This document shows positions 1 to 6,156 of a stretch of 11,993 bases of DNA, in pieces. The notes under the pieces are model-generated. The model did not search any database. It worked only from the letters and a program-made list of their open reading frames with translations, and had not been told where the DNA came from. The stretch covers positions 1-11,993 of the forward strand of contig CAYFJO010000334.1 of assembly GCA_964343305.1 (NCBI GenBank), read 5' to 3'. A program made the position numbers and the translations under genes. Position 1 is the first letter of the stretch. Every line of letters begins with the position of its first letter. Source of the DNA: CAYFJO01 sp964343305. Its GTDB lineage: Bacteria > Planctomycetota > Planctomycetia > Pirellulales > Pirellulaceae.

Positions 1-1050
1 TTACCCCGCACGACTCCAGAAATCTGCTGGTACGTCAAACCTTTGGATTATCTCAGGTTTGTGTTTTACGAGCCTGCAACAAAACGACGTGGAGTTGATT
101 GGCTCGGCGCGCTTGCAAACCAGGGATTCCTCGCCCTGCAAGGTGTCGGCGGCTGCGCGACCATGACGCGCGATAGTGAGTTGATCCACCACACAATGGT
201 CTACGCTCCGGGAACGAATGGCGCGGACGAGGCTCCTGATTTTGAACTTGCAGCGCGAATGTTGGATTTCCCCAGTGGCGACTTGGAGCCGCATGATTGG
301 GTGCCATCCGGTGTCTATGGGCACTTGGCACTGCGTTGGAAAATGCAGGACGCATTCTGGTTCTCCAAATCGCTGGTCAACGAAATCGTGGGCGAAGTTG
401 TTTTTGACGAAGTTCTCAAATCGATCGCCTTTGATCCATCCGGCCCCCGGATCGACATTCAGAAGGAACTAATTCGTCACCTTGGCGAGCGAGTCACGAT
501 GTTGTTCCACCATCGCACACCACGTGAACACGAAGGCGATCTTTGGATTTACGCGATTGAGTTGAAGGACACAGCGACGGTGCGACGGACAATTGATCGC
601 GCAATGGAACACGATCCAGCCGCCGCAAAACGAATCCTAGGTGAACACGTCATTTGGGCGATCGCGGCAGACTTGGACGAAGAGGAATTTATTCCAAACA
701 CAAATAACGGCGTACCGGGGCTCGGACCTTTGGGATTCGATGAGGATGAAGACAACGAAGAAGAAAAAGAATTTTCCTGGACGGGCGCGATCTCAGTCGC
801 GCACGGGCATTTATTCATCGCGTCGCATCCAGATTTCTTGATCGGACTGTTAGACAAGCCAAAGAAACGCCGATCGCTAACCACAACAAATGACTACCAA
901 CAGATCATCGACGCACTTCGTGACGACGCAGAATCGCCGACCAGTTGGCAGTGGTTTGCCCGTACACACTTCGGCCCTGGGGGAATCGTCGTCCGAGCGA
1001 AACGCGATGGTTGGCTAGTAAGTGGCTGCCTTGTTGAAAAGCCGAATTGA
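1..1050 (+). CDS. Hypothetical planctomycete-type protein, C-terminal part (5' end outside window)
   Basis: The frame is open from base 1 to a TGA at 1048-1050, giving about 349 visible residues. A TTG at 43 could be a start, but the reading upstream of it is open and protein-like and I see no signal peptide, so the gene most likely begins before the window. The visible part has alpha/beta character with recurring phrases such as LQGVGG, AARMLDFPSGDLEPHDWVP and RIDIQKELIRHLGERVTML. I associate these from memory with an uncharacterised secreted or membrane protein family common in planctomycetes. An acidic run lies at visible residues 247-257 and looks like a flexible loop. The end (GPGGIVVRAKRDGWLVSGCL) resembles the usual C-terminus of that family. 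The segment before it seems short, which might mean an internal deletion. No catalytic motif is recognisable and no function is assigned. It is convergent with the propeller gene. Confidence 0.8.
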   Translation, partial: LPRTTPEICWYVKPLDYLRFVFYEPATKRRGVDWLGALANQGFLALQGVGGCATMTRDSELIHHTMVYAPGTNGADEAPDFELAARMLDFPSGDLEPHDWVPSGVYGHLALRWKMQDAFWFSKSLVNEIVGEVVFDEVLKSIAFDPSGPRIDIQKELIRHLGERVTMLFHHRTPREHEGDLWIYAIELKDTATVRRTIDRAMEHDPAAAKRILGEHVIWAIAADLDEEEFIPNTNNGVPGLGPLGFDEDEDNEEEKEFSWTGAISVAHGHLFIASHPDFLIGLLDKPKKRRSLTTTNDYQQIIDALRDDAESPTSWQWFARTHFGPGGIVVRAKRDGWLVSGCLVEKPN

Positions 1051-1061
1051 ATTCTGTGTGC

Positions 1062-1078
1062 CACTGGCTGTGCCAGTG
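1062..1078. repeat. Short hairpin between convergent genes (CACTGGC/GCCAGTG)
   Basis: CACTGGC at 1062-1068 and GCCAGTG at 1072-1078 form a perfect 7-bp stem with a 3-nt loop. It starts 12 nt after the stop of the upstream gene and 36 nt beyond the stop of the opposing gene. Neither strand shows a T-tract after the stem, so a standard intrinsic terminator is not supported. From memory, the sequence resembles a dispersed planctomycete repeat of the CCACTGGCT(C/G)TGCCAGTG type. Its place between two convergent genes would suit a role in ending transcription from either side or in protecting 3' ends. Confidence 0.55.
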
Positions 1079-1113
1079 TGAGGAATTACCAAGGTCCAGT
1101 GTCCAGTACGATT

Positions 1114-2985
1114 CTAGTTGGGAATGAATCGGTACATTCCGCTGCCGACGATTGCCCACGCGTGTTGTGGATCGACGGCTTTGATCGTCCAGCAGACGCC
1201 GGGATCTCCTTCGTCGGGAGAAAACTTGATTGGCGTCCATGTTTTGCCGCCGTCGGACGTCATCGAGATGCCGCGGTACAGTTCTTCATCTCGCGGCATG
1301 TGAGCGGCCCAGCCGACTCTGGGCGTCACGAAAGTGATGGCGGTGGTGGCTCGTGGGATTTTTCGCGATGTGTCGCTCTGCCATGTCTGGCCGGCGTCTG
1401 AACTTGTGATCCAGCCGCTCGATTCGCCACAGTACACCACTCGCCAATCGTCAACAAACGCGATCGACTTGAGCGGCGGCGAACCGGATGCGTGGCGCCA
1501 TCTGGTTCCGTTCGGGCTGAACATGATGTCGTAACCGCCGGCGATCAGCGCGTCGCCTTGTCGTGACATCGCCTTCATCGGTACGCCCACGAAGACTTGC
1601 TTCCACGTCTCGCCGCCGTCCGTCGTGTGCAGGATGCGGCCGTACTCCTTGTTTTGATAAATCTTGCCAAGCACTTCGACTGGGCCGAGCTTGATCGTGC
1701 TGCCGTGCGTGGCGATCCAGCCTTCTTTTTCGTTCTTGAAAAGAATGTCGTGCGCGGTTTCGGGGATGCCGTGTTCGCCTTTGCGACCTTGCTCGAACCG
1801 GCCGACGGGCCGCCAACTCGCGCCGCCGTCTTTGGTTTGCCAAACGCGGTCTTCGCGCGATTGCTCGCGTCCCCAGTTGTAGCCACCAGCGATCCAGCCA
1901 AGCTTTTCGTTCAGGAAAAGAATCGTTTGGAAATTGCCGCGCGCGGGCAGGAACGTCGTTGTCCATGATTGCCCACCATCGGTCGTGCGGGTGATTCGAC
2001 CGGCGGCTCCGATGGCGACGCCGTTGGTTGGGCTGGTAAACTGGAAATCCGTCACGCCGCCCACATAGAACAAGCGCCGCCACGATTTGCCACCGTCGTT
2101 TGTGACTTGAATCCCGTCGCCGTTGGGTCCGTGGTAATTCCACGACGGTATTTGCTCGGCGAAAGTCTCGTTGGACAAAACCCAGTACGAGCGACGGCGC
2201 GGATAAAGTCGGTCGTCGTCAATCATCCGCGATACTAGCTCGTCAATTTTTGATTGGGCAGCGGGCATCTTGCCGCGACGGTACAGCAACTTGTCACCAG
2301 CGTAGAGTCGCACGCCGATGGCCGATTTGATCTCGACAAAGTCGCTGTCGTTGCGCGGTACCTTGATCACATCTTTCACGAGCCACGTCTCGCCGCCGTC
2401 GCGGGTTGTATGCAGCGCCCAGCCTTGCCCGTCGTAAACAATCGCCGTGCCGTTGTCGCGGTCGGGAAAGTCGACGAATTCATAGTCGCCTCGCTCGGCA
2501 AACAAATTCGGCGCGACCATCATTGTCCACGTTTTGCCGCGATCTTCCGTCCGCCAGATCCCGCGGCCCACGCTCGCAGCCCACGCGTTTCGCTGATCAA
2601 TGATTCCGATGAGTTCGATCAATTCGGATTTGTCAAACTCTTGCTTGGTCCAAGATCGGCCATCCGCCGTGTAGAACACACCTTTGCCCGACGCGGCCCA
2701 ACCATAGTACGAACCATCGTCGCGCCGTCGAATGTTGATTGACCGAACTGCCGACGGAGCCGTGTCGCGAAACATGCTGGTCGGACTTTGCCAGGTCTTG
2801 CCGCCATCGCCGGTGGTCAGCAGTGAACCGTCGCTGGTGGCCAGCCAGGCATGCGTCTCATCCGCCCAACAAACGTCGTTAATGCGCCCCAGCCCGACGC
2901 CGGTCGAGCGCTGCCAGACTCCATTGCTCGCGAATGCAATCTTCGTCGCAGTCAAAGCAAGCACAACGGTCGCAAATCGGTACAT
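1114..2985 (-). CDS. Secreted Ycf48-like / Asp-box (BNR) beta-propeller protein
   Basis: The protein is 623 aa from the ATG at 2985. That start is preferred over the longer open frame reaching 3213 because it begins a clear signal peptide (MYRFATVVLALTATKIAFA) and has AAGGA 7 nt upstream (2993-2997). The rest is a run of beta-blade repeats. I count about eleven Asp-box-like motifs of the form T-x-D-G-G-x-T/S-W, for example TGDGGKTW, TRDGGETW, TTDGGQSW, TKDGGASW and TSDGGKTW, some of them degenerate such as SPNGTRW. This is the repeat signature of photosystem II assembly factor Ycf48-like, BNR and sortilin/VPS10-type propellers. Nothing suggests photosynthesis here. In non-phototrophs such proteins are usually exported propellers of unknown or binding function. 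No sialidase catalytic set was recognised. It reads divergently from the 931-aa protein gene. Confidence 0.88.
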   Translation of the reverse strand: MYRFATVVLALTATKIAFASNGVWQRSTGVGLGRINDVCWADETHAWLATSDGSLLTTGDGGKTWQSPTSMFRDTAPSAVRSINIRRRDDGSYYGWAASGKGVFYTADGRSWTKQEFDKSELIELIGIIDQRNAWAASVGRGIWRTEDRGKTWTMMVAPNLFAERGDYEFVDFPDRDNGTAIVYDGQGWALHTTRDGGETWLVKDVIKVPRNDSDFVEIKSAIGVRLYAGDKLLYRRGKMPAAQSKIDELVSRMIDDDRLYPRRRSYWVLSNETFAEQIPSWNYHGPNGDGIQVTNDGGKSWRRLFYVGGVTDFQFTSPTNGVAIGAAGRITRTTDGGQSWTTTFLPARGNFQTILFLNEKLGWIAGGYNWGREQSREDRVWQTKDGGASWRPVGRFEQGRKGEHGIPETAHDILFKNEKEGWIATHGSTIKLGPVEVLGKIYQNKEYGRILHTTDGGETWKQVFVGVPMKAMSRQGDALIAGGYDIMFSPNGTRWRHASGSPPLKSIAFVDDWRVVYCGESSGWITSSDAGQTWQSDTSRKIPRATTAITFVTPRVGWAAHMPRDEELYRGISMTSDGGKTWTPIKFSPDEGDPGVCWTIKAVDPQHAWAIVGSGMYRFIPN

Positions 2986-3010
2986 TGATGAGTCCTTGTT
3001 CACAATCTGT

Positions 3011-3070
3011 AGCTTGCGTCTCCGACCCGAGCAAATCACCGCAAACGATCGGGCCGGAGAGACCCAAGCT
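3011..3070. repeat. Degenerate inverted repeat in the leader of the propeller gene
   Basis: The left arm at 3011-3030 (AGCTTGCGTCTCCGACCCGA) pairs with the right arm at 3049-3070, whose reverse complement reads AGCTTGGGTCTCTC then CGGCCCGA. The arms differ by one C/G change, a CT insertion and one A/G change, with an 18-nt loop. Read on the minus strand, the hairpin would sit about 13 nt upstream of the AAGGA ribosome site of the propeller gene. The arm sequence matches my recollection of a dispersed planctomycete intergenic repeat, which needs a genome search to confirm. Confidence 0.5.
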
Positions 3071-3088
3071 CCTGGTTGCTGGGCGAAC

Positions 3089-3104
3089 TGCATTCTGTAA
3101 TGCA
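3089..3104. repeat. Small perfect inverted repeat TGCATT-4-AATGCA
   Basis: TGCATT at 3089-3094 and AATGCA at 3099-3104 flank a 4-nt loop (CTGT). It lies in the divergent control region. It could be an operator half-site pair or chance; nothing in the sequence decides. Confidence 0.25.
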
Positions 3105-3130
3105 CAGCCGTCAGTAAGACGATGCTGGGT

Positions 3131-3152
3131 GAATTGAGTTCCGTCTCAATTC
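3131..3152. promoter_or_regulatory. Perfect 8-bp inverted repeat, possible operator
   Basis: GAATTGAG at 3131-3138 and CTCAATTC at 3145-3152 are perfect reverse complements separated by 6 nt (TTCCGT). The size and spacing would suit a dimeric DNA-binding regulator. It lies about 65 bp upstream of the predicted -10 box of the plus-strand gene. No regulator gene is present in the window to link it to. Confidence 0.35.
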
Positions 3153-3214
3153 CCTGGGCACGTAGCGTTGGTCGCGAATGGAATCTGCCGCGCGACATGA
3201 CGGCAATCGACATC

Positions 3215-3227
3215 GGCTATAATAGCC
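3215..3227 (+). promoter_or_regulatory. Predicted -10 box inside a palindrome, upstream of the 931-aa protein gene
   Basis: GGCTATAATAGCC contains an exact TATAAT at 3218-3223 and is a perfect 6-bp inverted repeat around one central A. It lies 58 nt before the ATG at 3282, so a leader of about 50 nt is expected. A -35 candidate is weak: GCGACA at 3192-3197, with a 20-nt spacer. The symmetric setting means a repressor could bind across the -10 box, but the symmetry may be accidental. Confidence 0.45.
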
Positions 3228-3281
3228 AAGTTTTATTTCCCGCACCAAGCAAACCGATTCAAGTTTCCGAAGGCGATACCT

Positions 3282-6077
3282 ATGAAAATGCGAGTTTCTT
3301 TGGCGGGATTGTTGTGTTCACTCGTGATCGGGCGTGCCGGAGCATTCGAGTCGATTTGGCTGGAAGCCGAACATCTGGACGGAGTCCGGGGATACTGCTG
3401 GCCGATGGGCGATGACAAACGCAGGATGCGCGAGACCGACGGACGATGGGGATTGTCGGGACCAGGCTGGGCGGCCGAATGGACGCAAGGCGGCGAGAGC
3501 GGATTTCTGTCGATCGCGACGGGAGCGGCCGACGATAACGCGACGGCCACGAAGTTGATCGAGATTCCTGTCGACGGTGAATACCACGTTTGGGTTCGTT
3601 ATGGCGATTGGCGGGAGAAGTCCGAGCGGTTTCAAGTCAAAGTCGAGCAAGATGGCAAACCGTGGACGGGGCGGTACGGCGAGCGGCCGATTGTGGACGA
3701 AGACAACGTGATGAAATTGTACTGGGGCTGGGCGTTTGTCTGGGACAAGCAGACCGTGTCGTTGAAAAAGGGCATGGCAAAACTCAGTTTGATGTCGACG
3801 ACGAAAGAGCCCGAGCCTCGGCAAGTCGACGTCATCGTATTGACGACCGACGGCGATTATCGGCCGTTGATTAAAGAGCGACCGGCCACCGCCGTTCGTG
3901 AGTTGCTTGATTCGTATCGGAAATCGATTCCGAGTGATTTGTCTCCGCTATCTCGGTATGCCGTAGGTCGGATTTTCAATCCGACTAACAGTGGACGGAT
4001 TGGAAATCCGTCCTACGACATGCCGGATGCTTGGAAGTTGCGGACGTTTCGTGACAAAGGGTTCGTGTATTTGTGGAACGTCAGTCACACGGATCCGTCG
4101 ACTTCGTGGCTGGGCGACGACCCCAGTCGTGTCAAGTTTCCGTACAACATCATCGATAAGGAAACGCGCGAAGAGTTTAACAACAAGTACGGCGGACGAG
4201 ACGATGTGCCAATCTTCTCTGATTCGCGGATCGTGCCGACGTTCCATGGCGTCGGCGCGGGTATCTTTGAGACCGATCCCAAGACGGGCGAGGTGAATGA
4301 AAAGGGAAAGTTGTTCGGTCGCTGGCTTGACCAGCATCCCGATCGAGCTTGGGCGATGATGATGAACTACCACGCAGGTAAACCGATCGGTGACAAAGGC
4401 GTTGCGATGTTCAACAAGTATCGCGATCGGTACGTCGGATCGATCGCCGGCGAGAGCCTTGGTTACTTCAATCCGCCCGCAGACAAGATGCGCGCGGCAA
4501 CCGCCAGTGCCAAGACGCGACGTCAATTGGTCGAGGCGTTTGCTCCGTTGTCGCTGGAATACAACGCGGAAAAGTATCGCAAAGTTTACGGACGTGACCT
4601 CGACAAGAACGCCTACGAGGACGTGATTTCGTGTTTGTCGGTCGGCAACGTTTGCTTCGTACCAATGTGTTTCGACTGGGGAGCACGGACGGCTGGCTAT
4701 GAATCGGCGACGGCGACTTCGTCCGTGTTAAACATGCGCTGGGCATTTATGCGCGGGGCGGCTCGTCAACATGCCGGGCTAACCGCGACCTACCGGAGTT
4801 GCAACTTTGGCGACTCGGCAACAATCTTCAGCAACGGCGGCAGCTACCACGCGCCCCAAAACATCATGGACAATTTCTACTCGGTCTACTCTGGCGCTGG
4901 CATGACCTGGTACAAGTTCGACATCTGGTACCAATACATGGCCGGCTCGTCCATGTTTTATCATGAACAAGGTTTTGACGAGTTCTGGAAACCGGGCGGA
5001 ACCAGCGCGGCGGGCAAGCGCGAAGTGCAACTGTCTCCCAAGGGCAAACTGGTCGATCGCTTTCTGCGATTGACTGCGAAAGAGCCGGATCGTGGCGATC
5101 CTTATACGCCGGTTGCTTTCTTAGTGGACTACGCACATGGTTGGGAACCGTCGCCCTATTGGCCGAACTCGTTCAAGAACTGGCACCAACAAGAGGACCG
5201 ATTTCGATACGGCCGGCACGAGCAGATGCTGCAAGAGTATTTTTGGACGGCCTATCACCCGATCGCTGCGGAGAGTGAACGACCAATCACCGGCACGAAC
5301 GAAGTTTACTTGCCGGGCGTGTTTGGCGATGTCTTCGATGTGATCTTCGCCTACCCCGACGTGAGAAAATGGCGGACGATTGATTCGTATCCAGTCGTTA
5401 TTGCTAACGGCGAAATTGAGTTGACCGACGCCGAGGGGGAACGGCTGGCAAAGTACGTCAACGACGGTGGCACATTGCTCGTTGCCGACGCACATCTTAC
5501 TGGTCCAGGCATCCAGCATTTGAAGTTGCCGGCAGCGTTGGCATACCAAGAGGCCGACGGATATCGCTGGATGGGCGGTGACCAGCCATTCGCATCGGCA
5601 ACGTTTCGATATCGTCCAATTAAATCTGCCAAAGAAGATTGGCAAGTTTTAGCCACAACGAACGATGGGCACATGTTTTGTGCCGCGGCCGATCGTGGTG
5701 TTGGCCGACTTGTCTATCTTTCCGTGCCACACGGGTTGTCGATCACGGGACAAGCACTGCCGGTTGTGCCACGATTGATTGCACATCTCTCGTGCGGCTT
5801 GATGCCGATCGAAGTCGATGGCGACGTTCAATGGCTGGTGAACAAAACCGAAACCGGGTGGGCGGTAACATTGCTGAATCCCGCAGGCCAGCTCAAACCA
5901 CAACATGGCATCACCCCGACCGACTATCGCGAAAACCGCGCCGTCGTCATCAAGGCCCGCGTGCCGATCAAGTCGGCTCACGATCGGCTTCTTCCGACGG
6001 ATCGCTTTGAAATTGTCAATCAGTCGGTCCATTGCGAAGTGGCAGCCGGTGGAGTTCGCATCATCGAATTGAAATAA
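3282..6077 (+). CDS. Secreted putative carbohydrate-active protein (CBM-like, barrel-like and amidotransferase-fold-like regions)
   Basis: The protein is 931 aa from the ATG at 3282, with a weak GAAGG-type site about 8 nt upstream. Residues 1-21 form a signal peptide with cleavage likely after AGA. Residues 22 to about 205 look like a beta-sandwich carbohydrate-binding module (IWLEAEHLDGV, EYHVWVRYGDW, VSLKKGMAKLSL, VDVIVLTTDGDYRP). A linker at 226-246 is encoded by a repeat element. Residues about 247-610 resemble a glycoside-hydrolase-like barrel. GSIAGESLGYF (E391) and FYHEQGFDEFW (E562) supply candidate acidic residues, which is inference. Residues about 680-760 (YPVVIANGEIELTDAEG, KYVNDGGTLLVADAHL) resemble the class I amidotransferase-like fold found in beta-galactosidase trimerisation domains. 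A beta-rich tail follows. I cannot name a GH family and no substrate is evident. The HEAT-repeat gene follows after 79 bp and is likely co-transcribed. Confidence 0.8.
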   Translation: MKMRVSLAGLLCSLVIGRAGAFESIWLEAEHLDGVRGYCWPMGDDKRRMRETDGRWGLSGPGWAAEWTQGGESGFLSIATGAADDNATATKLIEIPVDGEYHVWVRYGDWREKSERFQVKVEQDGKPWTGRYGERPIVDEDNVMKLYWGWAFVWDKQTVSLKKGMAKLSLMSTTKEPEPRQVDVIVLTTDGDYRPLIKERPATAVRELLDSYRKSIPSDLSPLSRYAVGRIFNPTNSGRIGNPSYDMPDAWKLRTFRDKGFVYLWNVSHTDPSTSWLGDDPSRVKFPYNIIDKETREEFNNKYGGRDDVPIFSDSRIVPTFHGVGAGIFETDPKTGEVNEKGKLFGRWLDQHPDRAWAMMMNYHAGKPIGDKGVAMFNKYRDRYVGSIAGESLGYFNPPADKMRAATASAKTRRQLVEAFAPLSLEYNAEKYRKVYGRDLDKNAYEDVISCLSVGNVCFVPMCFDWGARTAGYESATATSSVLNMRWAFMRGAARQHAGLTATYRSCNFGDSATIFSNGGSYHAPQNIMDNFYSVYSGAGMTWYKFDIWYQYMAGSSMFYHEQGFDEFWKPGGTSAAGKREVQLSPKGKLVDRFLRLTAKEPDRGDPYTPVAFLVDYAHGWEPSPYWPNSFKNWHQQEDRFRYGRHEQMLQEYFWTAYHPIAAESERPITGTNEVYLPGVFGDVFDVIFAYPDVRKWRTIDSYPVVIANGEIELTDAEGERLAKYVNDGGTLLVADAHLTGPGIQHLKLPAALAYQEADGYRWMGGDQPFASATFRYRPIKSAKEDWQVLATTNDGHMFCAAADRGVGRLVYLSVPHGLSITGQALPVVPRLIAHLSCGLMPIEVDGDVQWLVNKTETGWAVTLLNPAGQLKPQHGITPTDYRENRAVVIKARVPIKSAHDRLLPTDRFEIVNQSVHCEVAAGGVRIIELK
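3962..4017. repeat. Double-hairpin repeat element inside a coding sequence (RIFNP/RIGNP repeat)
   Basis: Two adjacent hairpins are present: GTCGGATT (3967-3974) with AATCCGAC (3978-3985), loop TTC; and GGACGGATT (3993-4001) with AATCCGTCC (4005-4013), loop GGA. Outer ends CGTAGG (3962-3967) and CCTACG (4012-4017) also pair, so the two units form one imperfect inverted repeat. It is translated in frame as residues 228-245, giving near-duplicate peptides GRIFNP and GRIGNP. Because the element is palindromic, the other strand reads a similar peptide. I associate the GTAGG-(T/A)CGGATT unit from memory with dispersed planctomycete repeats. Confidence 0.75.
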
Positions 6078-6156
6078 TGTTCGACGAAGGCAGACGGAAC
6101 CAAATTCGAATGGATGCCGTCCAAAGGCAGAATCTCACAACTCCTTGGAACCTGCC

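Larger units (their letters stand above)
2986..3281. other. Divergent intergenic control region
   Basis: This 296-bp gap separates two divergent genes and holds no convincing ORF. Reading left to right it contains the Shine-Dalgarno site of the minus-strand gene (2993-2997), a degenerate long inverted repeat (3011-3070), two small perfect inverted repeats (3089-3104 and 3131-3152) and a TATAAT box within a palindrome (3215-3227). No clear -10/-35 pair was found on the minus strand, so the promoter of the propeller gene remains unplaced. Confidence 0.6.

Noticed and set aside
1451..2143. 230-aa arginine-rich open frame overlapping the propeller gene on the same strand
   Set aside because: It lies in another frame of a strongly supported gene and its composition is typical of a shifted reading of GC-rich coding DNA.
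1114..2985. Sialidase assignment for the Asp-box protein
   Set aside because: Asp-boxes alone are not specific, and I saw no convincing FRIP motif or catalytic arginine/tyrosine set.
2986..3213. A 76-residue N-terminal extension of the propeller gene up to 3213
   Set aside because: It reads through the inverted-repeat region, and the signal peptide and AAGGA site both sit at the ATG at 2985.
3958..4025. ATGCCG direct repeats (3958-3963 and 4020-4025) flanking the hairpin element as a target-site duplication
   Set aside because: The two copies are 62 nt apart, so an insertion of that length would have shifted the reading frame; a 6-bp match is probably chance.
6093..6121. GACGG...CCGTC pairing after the 931-aa protein gene as a terminator
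   Set aside because: The stem is only 5 bp with a broken inner pairing and no T-tract; the next gene is close and on the same strand.
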